Shown here one piece after another: positions 33,698 to 46,749 of a DNA stretch of 64,000 nucleotides. Under the pieces are notes generated by a model. The model worked only from the letters and a program-made list of their open reading frames with translations, had not been told where the DNA came from and did no database searches. Source of the DNA: Amblyornis subalaris. Lineage: Eukaryota; Chordata; Aves; Passeriformes; Ptilonorhynchidae. A program made the translations under genes and the position numbers. The DNA lies in NCBI GenBank assembly GCA_018881555.1, contig JACAXG010000028.1, forward strand, positions 2,717,143-2,781,142, read 5' to 3'. The stretch's first letter is position 1, and every line of letters starts with the position of its first letter.

Positions 33698-36600
33698 GTA
33701 TCAAGCAACACGTGTCCCCTGCACTTCTATATTCACACCTTGTGCCCCTGTGCAATAAAGAGGGGAAGATGTCCCCAAATCTCACCATTGCCTGACCTCA
33801 CCAGCCTGCCAGAAGCCATTGNTTCCTTTCACAAATGGAGGCACGAGCAGTGCTTTGCAGATGTGGCCTTGGCATGTGCCAATGTGGCTGTGCACNGGCA
33901 GCAAACCTGTGCCAGCACAAGGAGGGGACACGACACCTGCCCTGGTGTGCAGACAGCAATGCAGGAACGCGCTCTCAGATGGATAAATGCCATAAATGCC
34001 ACTTTCCCCAGCCCCACTACAGATTTCCCCACTGTTGACCCTGGCTTGTTCATCACAGGTGCCGACAGCCATCTCCTGAGATTTGTTTTGCCAGAGGAAT
34101 TCTCCTCAGCCTCAGGTCACCCACCCCAAGGAGGTGGGATGGATCAGCAAGTGCCACGCACGCTTGTCCCTGCATGCCAGCCCCTGAAGAGCCCTCCGGA
34201 GCCTCTACCAGGACATAAAACAACATCAGCTCCCATTTTGCCAGTGGGATGGAATTTTCTTCCCCGGGAGCAGTTTGAGAAGGGGGTGAAGTGCAGGGGC
34301 TGGGCAGGAGAGTTCAGCCAGGGGCCGCTTTTAAGCAGAGTTGCTGTTTATGTCCACAGACAGCGAGTCTAAACACTGAGCGAGGCAGGGAGCTGCCTGC
34401 GAATGGCCGGGAGCACCCTCGGGCTCCTCTCCCACCCAGCGCCACCTCAGCCACGCACAGGCAGCACCCATCCTGGGGGTGCCCAGGCAGCAAGTTTGGG
34501 GCCACACAGCCCATCTGTATCCCCGTCCCCACGGGCACCCATCCGGCGAGCGGGTGCTGGAGCGGAGCGAGCCCAGCCGGGGCTGTGCGGAGGCTGGAGC
34601 TGGCTTGTCTTGGCCTTATAAGGCTATTTTCGCACTGCTCTTGCAGCTCCCAGCTGCTCCCCACTCCAAAGCAGGGTCGGAGTTGGCAGCCAGNGCCTAG
34701 CCTGCCTCCTTCCTGTTAACCTCTTTCCTGCTGAACNGCATCCGAGGGGTCCGTGCGTGGTGGGAACAGCCGTATCCAGTCCTGGCACAACCACCTGTGC
34801 CAGGCAGGGAGGGTCAGCAAACCCAGTGGTGGTCACCAAGCGGGTTCAACGTCCCTCTGCACTGGGGTCTGACCGTTTGGGTCCTCAGCAACGTTGCCAC
34901 ATCAGGAAGCCTTTCAGGGAAGCTTGCATCCATGGATCTGCACATTCCACTTCCAACACCGCTGGAGTTGAAGAGGGACAGAGATGGAGAGAACATCGGC
35001 ACCACGATGGGAAGGACAGCAAGGTCTCACCAGGATGGGGGATCCAGAGGCTGCTCTGAGCTGCCATCCCAGCTGTTTGTGGACCAAATCAAAAGCCAAA
35101 CATTGCACAAAGAGCTTGGAGCATCCACTCAACCCCTATCCCAGCTCTTTGGGGACCAAAGCAGAAGCCCAGCAATGCACAGGCACTTGCAGGCCTGCAG
35201 TGCCACAGGCACCATCTCACAGCCCTGCAAAACCAACAGTTATTCCTTCCTCTTGCTCTCCGGGATTTAGATGCATTTAAAATGCAAAATGTCCTCCTCC
35301 CCTCCGAGGAGGGGGGTGGGAGGAATACATGATAACGGATCCGACCCCATCTGCTCACAGCTGCCAGCGTGGCATCTTCCCCACTCCTCAATGCACAGGA
35401 ACAACAGCCGAAGGGGAAGCAAATATCTGCAGCCTTCCAGCAAGTTGTCATGGTAATCAGCCCAATGGCAAAAACCCTGTGAGACCACAGAGGGACCAAA
35501 GCTTAGTGCAGGGATCATGGTGGAGAGTTGACTGGAGAGAGAACCGCAGTCTTTCGGGGGTGGGAAGGCAAAACAGGCTTCATTTGCATCTTGATACTAG
35601 AATTTTAAACTGCACTGTTCCAAATTGGCCTTGTCAACTTTATCCTCCACCCCCTCGGTGTAGGAGACGAGTCCCAGGTGGTCCCTGCCCNGCGTGCCAG
35701 GCGCACATGTGCAGGAGCTCACCACCACCTCCGTGCACGCCGGCTCGCACAGCCCCCTCGAGCAGCAAGGGGCTGCCCCAAACACCAGCAACCACGTCTC
35801 CCTAGGGTCACCCACACACAAAGACAGCCCTACACAGAGTGATGCCAATTCTGGACACAGCTCAGGAGGCGGAAAGCTTGGATTGAGGCAGGATGACCTC
35901 CACCCACGTCGGCCAGCCCCGTTCCACCACAGCTGGACCTGGATTTCTGCTTCATGGGGGTGAGGGAAACATGACTAAGGTAAGTGCCATCCAAGGAAAG
36001 CAGCAAATTAAATCAATCAAATCCTTTTACTTCCCTAAGTGAATCCATCTCCCCCGNAGCGTAGAGGGGAACAAAGGATTAGTTTCCTTGTCTCCAGTCA
36101 TCCCACAACTTCTCCTGCAAATGCAACTGAGCAGAGGAATCACAGCAAAGACACAGTGACAGACTGTCCATCAGCACCGCCACAGCTGTGAGAAGACACC
36201 TCCAAAAACCATCCTCTGGAGCTCTGGAAAATTTAAGACCCTGCACTGCCCTACTGCCGCTGTGGTGGGGTTTCCCACCTTCACCTCCCAGGACTGTCAG
36301 TACAGGGTCTTGTACTGACACTCAACAACTGNAGAGGAGGAGAGGACAACCCTNGGGATCAGCAGCACCAGATCCACTNGAGGCTCAGGCAACTCCCACA
36401 GGCACAGATGCTTCAGTGGAAGTTCTTGAATCCGGCCCAATTAGTCTGGAAATCTCATTATTCCCCAGCGCAGCTCTTATGAGCTTTGCAGAGCTTCCTG
36501 CCGGGCTGGGAATACCAGGAGGCCAGGCTCCCAGGGGTCTGCAGCTGGAGGTGCGAGGGCCAACCCAAGCCAAAGATGTTGGGTTGGGTAGCCCCAACCA

Positions 36601-37860
36601 AGCAGCAGCCACATCCTGCACCCCACACCCCTAGANAAAACCCCACACCCACCCTGCATTGCTCCCAGCAGCTTCCAGACAAGCTTGGACCCTACAGACC
36701 TTCCCAAAAGCCGAGGTGACGGCTGGAGAGCGTTTTCCAAATTTTGACCACTGGCCATTCCACCAAATGGCACAAAATGGGAGGCGTTTTGGCCAGATCC
36801 AAGGAGGAAAGCTCCCAACAGGCACACACAGCCGTTGGGGGGTAAGGAGACCACCCAGCAACAGCGCGAGCTGGGCTTTGCTGCACAGGCATGACATGGT
36901 GGAGGCACCAACGCTGATGGCAAAGAGCTGTCCTGCCTGGGCAGGCACCACCAGGTTCACAGGCAAGTGGCACGTGGAGCAAAAAGTGCTTTAAACTCCC
37001 AGAAAGAAGTTAGGAATAACACACCAGGCTGCTGGAGCTGTCCCAGGGGTGCAGCATTTTCTCCCTAAACCTGCTGCTCACATCTGGCTCCTGCACTTGC
37101 AGANGAGTTCAGGGAAAGGAGCGCGTTCACAGTCGTGAGCTGCTCCCAGGAGCGCTCCATGACCTCTCCTTTGGGAGCAGCTGCGCAATCCCAGCGGAGA
37201 GGAGCAATCTGGGGCTAGCACATCCAAGGGGATGAGCCCGAGAGGTTTCTCCATCNCCCGTGCCTGGGATGACAGAATTCACGCCCCCAGCATTGAACTG
37301 TACAGGGCATTAACCACCCAGGCAAGCCAAACGTCCCCTCCCTCCACACATCTGCTCCATCCATAATCCCCGCTGTCCCTCCCCTAACGGGAAAGCAGCC
37401 AGGAAAGTGAACCAAAACCCTAATTATATCCCAGTAGCTCCCCAGTGCCCTGGTGATCCCTGTGACTTTATTGATGCAATCGCAACAGGACCGATGAAAA
37501 GAGGAGAAACGGGCCAAGGCTGGGTGTGCTCCAAAACCCCACCTTTTCTCCCCAGTCACACCATCACAACAGGTGGAAATCCCATACAAGCTCAGGATGC
37601 TGCTGGAACGCTTCTAAAATCATCCTGTGTGGCTGTTCCCTCTGTCGCTTCTGCCCAAGGACCCACAGCAAAGGGAACTGGAAGAAGAGTGGGCACAGCT
37701 GTGGCCACAGTGGGAGAGCAGCCCATGGCCTCCCTGCAGGTTCCCAGGGCTCTGTTTGGCCATAAAATCATGGAGAGCCACAGCTACGGCAGCCNGAGCC
37801 ACAGCACCTGAGGCTTGGGGCGTGCAAGAGCCAAGANCCTCAGGATCAGGTCATGGCACC

Positions 37861-38064
37861 CCAGAATGGTTTGGGCTGGAAGGGACCTTAAACGCCATCC
37901 CATTCCACCCCCTGCCATGGACAGGAACACCTTCCACTATCCCAGGCTGCTCCNAGCCCTGTCCANCCTGGTCNTGAACACTTCCAGGGATGGGGCAGCC
38001 ACAGCTCCTCTGGGCAACCTGTGNCAGGGCCTCACCATCCTCACAGGGAAGGATTTCCTCCCTG
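37861..38064 (-). mobile_element. CR1 LINE 3' fragment
   Basis: AGAATGGTTTGGGCTGGAAG, CACCCCCTGCCATGGACAG, AACACTTCCAGGGATGGGGC, CTCTGGGCAACCTGTG and GGATTTCCTCCCTG. It carries four Ns in about 200 bases, denser than its surroundings. Confidence 0.95.
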
Positions 38065-39604
38065 CAGACCCATGGCAANGAGTGCCATGGCAGCAGAGAG
38101 AGAGCATAGCCGTGGAACGTATGCCAAGGAAACACAGGGAAAAAAAACCCTCCATGGTTAGTGGGACCATCCCAGCTTTCTCCAGACCCTGGAGCAGCAC
38201 AAGCCCCTCTGCAGCACCTCTGCCCCAGGATCTGCTCTCCTGGAACAGCACAAGAGGCTCGGAGGAGCCCAGCTGCCTGCAGCGGGTGGCCAGGCACAAG
38301 CCTGTTAACAAACTCTGACAAAGCAGCTCCTGGATCAGATCCTGCAGGAAGGAGGTGAAGGGTAAGCAAAGTTGCAGTGCACNTGATTTACCTATGGTAA
38401 TTTTAACTTTCAGCAAGGCTGTCTGACTGTTTTATCTCATTACCTACTTGCAGCCAGACTTCAGTGACTACAGGGAAGAGTCTCCTCTGTAGCTTTGAAG
38501 GAGCAGGGCAAAATAAAAAGGTCTTACAAAACATGTATTACCAAGAGCATGCTCACACGCTGTTACCTGGTCCAGCATGAAGGAAAAACAGTATTTTGAT
38601 GGCATTTTTTTTCTACTTTTATCTCTTGCAGCCATGATAACTCGATGAGCAAGACCAACAATCAAACTTGCCTGGAAATTCTCATTTTTCACCAGGAATA
38701 CCTCAAAACANTATGGACAAAAGAGGGAAGACTCCTACAAAACCCCTGCATTTGGTAACCCTGAGAAAAGCCATTTACAAAACCTCATTGAAGACCTCGG
38801 CTTGTCTCCACGCAAGTTTTAACCTGACAACGTCCCTTTTACAGCCTCCAAACTTGATGAATAATTCATGCCTGGGATAAAGCAGAAATATCATATTCAC
38901 CAATGCTTACCTAATAGAGAAACAAGGACTGCAAATAAGTAATTTATTAACCCTGAACCGTGTTGCTGCTTGAACAGAGGGCACACCTCAGCTTTTGGTG
39001 GAAAAATCACTCCTGAGCCGAGGCGAGAGCACGCCGGGGGCTGAGACCCCCCTCCCTCATCACACCTCCAGCACAAACGTGCCTTGTCCTGGACTCAGCA
39101 AGATGCCAACGGGGGGAAAGCCCCCCAGAGCAAGGCCGGGAGCTGCCACCCTCCTTCCNGCTCCTCCTCAGGGGTCGCAGCCACTCCTTCTCTGCTGGGA
39201 GGGGAGCGGCGGTGGGAAGCCCACAATCCCGCGCTCGCCCACNGCTCCAGGGCTCCAGCCTCTTTCTCAGGCATTCCAAAATCTGGCTGGAGTCTCTTTT
39301 TGCAGCACGCCCCCCTCCATGGCTGGACGCCTGCCTAATTGCGTATTTATTTATTTCTGCATTTTCCCAGCTCCCCGCACACACTGGCGCAGGGTGGGGG
39401 GGGGAAGCCAAGGCCAGCTCCCAATGCGGACCCAAAAAAAAAACCCAAACCAACCCAAAAACGGGGGAGTGCAGCTCCCCACATTCCCCGGAGGGTGGGA
39501 GGAAGCTGGGAAGCGCAGGGCTGGCTGGGAAAGGGGTGGGAGCGGGGGGCAGGAAGGGGGGACGCCGGCGGCATCACCCACCCCCTTTGCTTTGTGCGCG
39601 CTTG

Positions 39605-39720
39605 GGGAAATTAAAAATAGCTGCGTCCAAAGAGTGGCTGCAAGCGCCACAAAGAGCGTGTTGAGCAGAGGCAGCTGCAAGCTATTTGCTGCCCCTGGTA
39701 ATCAGCATCTCGGCTTGCAG
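39605..39720. promoter_or_regulatory. Candidate muscle-type enhancer island (MEF2 plus E-box)
   Basis: Contains a perfect MEF2 consensus TTAAAAATAG at 39611-39620 and an E-box CAGCTG at 39672-39677 within a block of non-repetitive sequence. Function is inferred only; MPRIP acts on smooth-muscle and stress-fibre myosin, so muscle regulation is plausible but unproven. Confidence 0.3.
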
Positions 39721-42700
39721 AGCCCCTCCGGCCCCCCCAGCCCCTTCCTCCCCTGCCAGAAGCTGCNGCTGCCTTTCTCCAACCCACATATGTCATGTCA
39801 ACAATCAATGAATGCAGGATCTCTGCCGGGGAAAAAAGGGGGAACGCGCTTTGATTTTTGGAGCAGCTTTGTTGCCTTGTTCCATTCACGTCCTCCTCCC
39901 CGAGCTGTCACCGAGGGGTTTTGCAGCACTGAGTCCCACCAGTCANCGCCAGGATACCTCATGACCCTAAGCGGGAACGGGGATGTGCCAGCTGCTGGGA
40001 TGCTGCTTCTGCTAGAAGCAAGGAAAGGGATGCTATCGCCCAGCATCACCCAATCTGTAGCCCACAGCCCACTGGTGGTCCTCACTGACCTGATCCAGTG
40101 GCCTACAACAGGGCTGGAAAGAATTAAACCCAACCCCGTCCCCACCCCACAGCGCAGCTGGCGAGTTCAGGNTCACTCCGCAGGCACCTCGTTTCACACC
40201 CCCTCCCCAGCGCCAAGCAACAGCAGGGCAAAAAAAATGTGGTTGTGTTGGTTCTTTGCGTGGTTTGGTCTTTCACGTGTCTGTGGACTGGCACGGCCAC
40301 CCAGGATCTGGGGGATGTTTGGGAGCTCAGTACTGCCCTGGCTTGGAGAGAGCTGAGATCAGGCATCACCGCTGCAGCCCCTTCCTCTGCTCCCTGGGGG
40401 GACCACAGGGCCCGCGTGAGGGTAACTGTGCTGCTCAGCCTTAGCTGTGTCATTCCACTGCCAGCCCTGACATCTTCCCTCCTAAATGCCATCAGAGCTT
40501 GATTTCCACATTAACATTTTACAGTAGATACAATTTTTCCTTCACCAGGAGCCTGCAGCCAGGCTGGAAGCCACAGGTCCAGGAGCCACAAAGAAACTCC
40601 AGNTGCTGCAAGTGCCTGTTTCACTCTGCCCCCCACGAACAAGATAAATGCAATCTAAACTCCAGCTCACTTCCCTCACTGCTCTGGCACACGTCTTCTA
40701 CACAAACGTCTTTGCTAGGTCCCAGGGGACNAGGAGTGGGGAAAAAGCAGAAGGATGGAGCCACTTGAACCTGTCCTCACTGCTCAGCCTAAGAGCAATT
40801 CCAGCTTTGTGGCTCGCCCTGCAGAAGACAATAGAGGCTGTGTTGTTTCCAGGAAGGAAGCACCTGGGCCAGGTCATCAAAGCAGCTTGTGTTAGAAGGT
40901 CGCTGGCTGGATGGAGCTCTCCCAACTCCACTTTCATCCTCTCTCTGCCTGTTAACTCCCAAACCTCCCACCCCGGACTGTTTCACACCAGCGCTTCTCC
41001 CGAGCGGGTCCTGCAGCCACAAAATGTCCTTCTCAGGGGGCCTGGATGTGGACAAGTGTTCTCCAAAGCTCACAATAAACCCAGGCACTTTTGGGGCCCC
41101 AGTGATGGTCCCTGGCCATTGTCAGTTGCCAGGACTGGTGTTGGAGCCATTCCTGGAGCAGCCCATCCCTGCTCCCTCAGCTCCCCCTGAACTGCCCTTC
41201 TGCAGCTCAGCAGTTTTACCTTCCCAAACTCACTAAGCCAAACTAAAACAGATAAAACAGAAGAGGGTTCAGTAGTGTAGGGAACCATTCATGGAGAAGC
41301 CCACAGGTGTCCTGACAGCAGGACCCACCTCCAGCAGCAACTGGGGCCAGACACTTGGAGCAGAGAGAAATGGGAAGCCATGAACCCCTCAAAGTGTGGG
41401 ATACCCACACCCAACCCCAGTAACGATACTTGGACCAGCATGGTGACAGACATTACTATAAAACTGCAAATGAAGATCTGTGTATCCTCCTCTCACCCCC
41501 TTCAAATCTGCTTGGTCGTGGCTTCAGCGATGTCCTGGGGAATGAGCTCGCAGGGCTCCCTGTACATTCATGGATTTTTTTTCCCCAAATCAGTATTGAA
41601 AATTAAACACAACAAATTCATCCCTGAGCTCCGTCCAGAGTAACCAGCACTTGTGGCTGTCCCTCCTGTAGAACAATGACAAGAATGTGCTTTGTCCCCT
41701 CTCCCTTACACCCTGACTTCAGGTAGGTGCCCCTTCCTGCCCAGCTTCCCTGGAGGAGAAAGGATCTCTGCTTCATGCACCAAACATTCCACATAAAACC
41801 TCCTCACAGATCATTGTCCACCCTGCAGGACCTACCCTGACTTGGCTACATCCAGTCTTGGAAAAAAACTGGAATGGGGGTCCTTGCCACCGTCTGAGCC
41901 TTACACAGTCACTCCCCTCCAGCCTTTCTGTCTCAGCTTGCTTTAAATTTCAAACACGCTTTGATTCAAGCCAAGAGCTTTTTATGCTAAACAGAAACTG
42001 AAAGTCTTGCTCTGGCAAACAGAGGCACTGGCAAAATTGTGTCCATGGGGGGAAACCACTGGGGATGAGGGGAATGGGGTTTGTAAAGCATGGTGCTCCC
42101 ACAGAGGAGGGGGCAGGGAGAGCTTGGAAACTCTTAAANGGCAAAACGTGTGGAAAAAGTAAGGACAGAGAGGCCAGGATGTTTAAGGTTCGTTTTTAAT
42201 CCCTGCCAATGAATTTCCATTCTGTGCCAAAACTGAAGTAAACTGCTTTGATCTGAAAAAGAGGAGAAAAACACACACACGGGCTCTTGGCTTCTTAAAA
42301 CAATACAGATGACAAAGGAGGGAACTACAATGAAAATTAACACGGCGCAGCTCTGCTGACAGTGACATTTTAAAACGCCCCTTTCCTCCAAATAAAGAGG
42401 ATTTTGGAAGGGAGTGAATTAGGAAACAATAATTACACAGGTCTGTGGATCACAGCATCACTGAGCATGCATCCCTCCCTCTGATCCCCCTCCAGCTGCC
42501 ACCAACACTTACACTACTCTCCTTTTTTACCCATTTTAGGTTTCCGTGGCCGGGAGCAGGGCCTGGGGACTAGCAGGGCTCCAGATGTGACCCCATAGCC
42601 CCCTGCACAGTGCCAGACCTCCCACCTCTGAGCTGGCCTCTCTTCTCCTATTTATATACCCAGCCCAGGGGTCCCAGTGCTCCCCTAACCATTCCCAGAT

Positions 42701-43410
42701 GCCAGGCTGGCCTCTCTCTTCATTCCAACCCAGACCCAACAGCTCCTGGCTCCCTCCTGACCTCCCTCCCTCCCTCACATCACAGGCTGGAGCAGGGATG
42801 TCTGCTCCGTTGTACTGAGGTTAATGATATTATGATCCATCCGAGTTCCTGATTTAGGAGCAGGACCACCCTACAGCGATCCAGGAAGGGTCTGCAACAC
42901 CGCCACGGAGGACACAACCACCCAACTCCAGCAAACTCTGGTATTGAGGTGGCTGACTACTGGTTTAAGCATCCTCTTAAACCCCTTCCCAATTTTAGAA
43001 AGCAATTTGACTCCAGCAAGTAACGGGCAGGTTAGAGTTAGGGCTCACAGCCCATCCTCACACTTCACCACGCTGGGAAGCGCCAGACACAGAGTGAGGT
43101 CAGTTTGTTGGGAAAAAGAGTATGTCATGCCCAGGGATGCTCCTCCTGAACCCCTGCAGGGAAACTAGAAAAGCTCATCCAGAAGATGCTCTCATCTTGG
43201 CTCTCANCCACAGCACCAGCAAGTATGAGGTGCTCCCAGACAATCCTGAATTTAGTCCTGTTTTCAAACCAGCATATGCACGAAGCAAAAAACTTCTAAA
43301 TTAATAGTCTCAGCTACCAAAAGGAGGCTTGGAAAGACAGGAGAATACCTTCAGGGAGGACGCAAAATGCCAACCTAGTATAAAACCTAGTTCAAGAGAA
43401 GTGGCACAGG

Positions 43411-43510
43411 GGTAAGCTGAGGCACAGAGACAAGACCTGGCCCGTGGACATGCAGTGAGTCATTAAGAAGCTGGGCTGGAGATCCAGACCTTCTCCCCTG
43501 ACCCACTCTG
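43411..43510 (-). mobile_element. MIR/L2-like ancient SINE relic
   Basis: The plus strand reads GTAAGCTGAGGCACAGAGAC, then CAGTGAGTCATTAAGAAGC, TGGGCTGGAGATCCAGACC and TTCTCCCCTGACCCACTCTG. It follows the reverse-complement MIR layout (CTGAGGCTCAGAGAGG ... GGCAGAGCTGGGATT ... CCAGGTCT). Diverged and partial. Confidence 0.7.
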
Positions 43511-46500
43511 ACCAGTCACAGGGCTGGATCTATCCCCAGGCAAAGCTTGACGCCACAGGCCCACCTGCAGACCCAGGGAGGGACATGGCAGCGCTCTCCA
43601 TCCCCACAAACCCCCTCCTGCCTCTCCACTATGTTCCCACGCAGACGGGCTCTATTTATAGAGACCTCAGCCGCTAATTATAGATCGCAGCAATCAAAAC
43701 AAAAGGAACCAAAAGCTCTGCACTTGCCACTCGCTGGCTCCATCCCCTGAGCCCAGCACTACTCTTGTGGCAGCTCCCATATCCCAACCAAAACCTCCTG
43801 AACCGCCCCAGCCCTGCAGTGCCGGGCTGCTCTCCCACATCAGCAGCGGTGGTGGTTTCACTGGAGACCACAGGGTGTTTTACCAGAACTGAAACTTGTC
43901 CTTGGATTCTCACAACACAGCAGCTCGATCCCAAGCCAGTCCCTTACTTCCCATCACCCTCTTTGCTGCCTTCCCTCAGTGTAAGAGCAGCTTTGCCATC
44001 CTGCAGCTGCTGCAGAGAAACATCAGCCCCTGTCATCATCCAGCCCGGCACACAGGTTTATCAAACAGCAGGAGCAAGCCACGAGGTGCAATCGTGGGCG
44101 TTCAGTATGGGAAGGCAACCCCAAGTGATCACACAACCTCCACATCCACCCACGGCTGGGAGGGAGGAATTTCTGCACGTCTGAGCAGGCTCGGCTTAGC
44201 CAGGGCTCGGCAGAGCTGGGAACGGCTGCTGGCACGGTCCCCGCAGAGGGGAAGGGAATGGGATGTGCTGGGCATTCCCTGGCTCTGGGTGCCACCAACT
44301 GAACCCAGCATGAAGGAGGGAGACCCCAGGGAGAGAGTCTGGCAGCTCAGCCTGGTCCAAGGGGATGAAGGTCCACAGCCTNTGCACATCCTCCCCATCG
44401 CAGCCATCGTGCGAACTCATTGAGTTTTCAGACTGAAAATATGACAGAGAAAGGACAGACACACAGAAGGCAGGCAGCCAAGCAGTAGCACAAACTCAGG
44501 ATCAGCTCAGGGACACCCGTGGGCAGGTCCTGGGAGAGAACTGGATGCAAGCAGGGCAGCTGGTGCCTGCTTGTCCCACCTTCCATGTCCAAAATACTCC
44601 AATCCAACACCAAACTTGACCCATCCCATAGCAAAAGGCTCCTGTGCCCAAAGCTACCTCATCCCATGGCCTCTGTGTACCACAGCACCAACATACCTAG
44701 GTATTCCCCAAGGTCTCCCCAGCTTGGGGTTGGGCTTTGAGCCATCCCTCCACACCCCACTGCTCTCCAACCTGATGGGAGCCAGCAGCAGAGTCTCCCT
44801 GGCCAGGCACGGGAACGTCTCCACCACCATCGTCAGCCCAGAACTTCCCTCCCGAGCTCACCCCTCCCTCCAATTCCACTTTTAATAAGAGCAGAAATTG
44901 CCANACTCACAAAATTAATGTCTAAAAGGTTCAAGGCAGAGCCATTCAATCCCAGCTTGCAACTGCCTGGGAGGTCTCCCACCAGCTGCCGCCTGGCTCC
45001 TGCACGCTCCAGAGGCTGCTCCATGCCGAGGCCCCCACGGGACCCCCACCCAGCTCCCAGCGAGAAACTGCGGCACACTGGGGGTAGATCATCCTTGCAT
45101 GGACTGCAAAGTGGATCCCTCGTGGAAAAAAGTGTGTGGGACAGGCATCCCTTGGATGAGGCCTGAGATCCATTACTTCTCCCCAGCCTGTGGAGGTGGT
45201 GGGACACGGCAAGGAGCTGGCACAGCCAGAGGGGTGGAAAGGTCAGAGGTATTTTTACACCATGTGTCAAACCCCCATGATGAGGAAGGATCCATGACTG
45301 TGTCCTTCATCTATGACTATGACAAAGCCAGACCCTCCTGGGACCCATCACACACAAAGGGCCATGAGGCAGCGAATCCAGGTGCCAGCACGGTGGTGTC
45401 ACGCTGCCCGGGACACAATCCCGTGCTGCACATGTGCACATTCCCTTTTGGTTTGTATTTTTCCACTTTCCACTTCTCAAGAGGAAAAAGCCCAACAGGT
45501 GCCTGGAAAACTGCAGGATGCTTCCACTGTCCTCTGGGTGCTCTCTGGCAACGGCCTCTAGGGCACGGGGTTGGGGCACTGCCTGTCTGCTCCTGTCCAG
45601 ATGCAGCAGAACCCGGGGCAGGTCCACCTCCTCAGGATGCAAAACAGCAAAATAATATTCCAGATTGTGTTTCCCAGCATCCTTGCACCTCTACCTCAGA
45701 CTGAGGCACTTCCTTACTCCAGCCAGACACAAACCACCTTCCTGACAGTGCAGGACAGGAAACACCAGCCCAGTGCAGAGCCAGGTTGCTGACACTGAAA
45801 ATGTGTTAGAGCCTCCACCGCTCCTACCCAAGACATTTAAATTATTTAGGGCACTTGGACCAACCCCAAGTTAAAATACAAACAAACACAGCATGAAATC
45901 TGAGCCACACTCGCCATGCCTCCTCATCCCACGGTGCCCTCGGAGGAGGCATCGGAGGAGGATCAAGGCACACCGACCTCACAGGGAGCCTCTCTGCCAC
46001 AGACACAGGTCCCCATGTGTCCCTTNCCCACAGGTGTGCTGTCCCCACTCGGCTTCCTGAGCCTCCTGCCCAGGAGATTCCAGCACACAGGTGCCCACTG
46101 CGCCAGCCCNCTCAGCCTTGGGCACCCTCCCACGGGCTTGCTGTAGCCAGGAGGATAAATCAGCAGTCCTGGGTGCTCACAGCAGGATTCACCCACTGAG
46201 CTCTTCAGCCTCATTTTGCAGCTCCCAGTGGATGGGTTTCCCTTCCTTTGATCCCTGTTTCACCGATGGGAACAGTGCTGGTGACAAGCTGCAGCTCCAG
46301 GGCGGGCAAGCAGTGGGAAGGCATTCCAGCTGACCTACTTTCTACGGGCATCGCCAGGCAGGGCCTCCTTCCCGGACACTGCCAAGGTGATTCACCACAA
46401 CCAGAACCCAGCTGGCACTGCGGAACGGGGCAAAAAGGAGGGGGGATGACCTTGGGGACCCCCTCTAGCACTTCCTGCCAGCGTGGGATCTGGCGGCAAC

Positions 46501-46683
46501 ACGTCAGTGGGACCCACATGCCTCCGAAACACCCACCCATCCTCTGCAGACCATCCCACACAAACCCAGCCTGGCACGGAGTCAAATCCAGTGAGCACAA
46601 CTCTCCTCCAGCTTGGCAGAGCAGCCCAAGGGCAGGAGATAACCCTGGCTGATCCCCGNAGCCTGGACACAGGCAGCACTCAC

Positions 46684-46749
46684 CATCTCGTCGAGGGCGT
46701 AGCGCAGCAGCCCGTGCTCGTAGAGGATGAAGAACCGACGCTGCCATTT
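46684..46749 (-). CDS. MPRIP: MPRIP exon 3, PH domain 1
   Basis: 66 bases, 22 codons, residues 67-88: KWQRRFFILYEHGLLRYALD then EM. It carries the PH strand 2-3 signature (K-W-Q-R-R-F-F-I-L). Short; located by homology plus acceptor TTGCAG and donor GTGAGT. Phase 0 at both ends. Confidence 0.97.

Larger units (their letters stand above)
28237..46683 (-). other. MPRIP: MPRIP intron 3, the largest intron
   Basis: 18.4 kb between two PH1 exons. It contains CR1 fragments at 32633, 33571 and 37861, a MIR/L2-like relic at 43411, CArG matches at 34614-34623 and 42531-42540, MEF2 matches at 39611-39620 and 43652-43661, an octamer ATGCAAAT at 30491-30498 and an X-box-like site at 29252-29265. The long open frame at 38995-40356 is judged a chance ORF. 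No nested gene recognised. Confidence 0.8.

Noticed and set aside
38995..40356. Plus-strand open frame of 453 codons inside intron 3
   Set aside because: No recognisable domain, low-complexity runs of Gly, Pro and Lys, no splice or promoter context, and its five Ns fall at codon positions 3, 3, 2, 1, 2, unlike real exons here. Most likely a chance ORF in GC-rich DNA.
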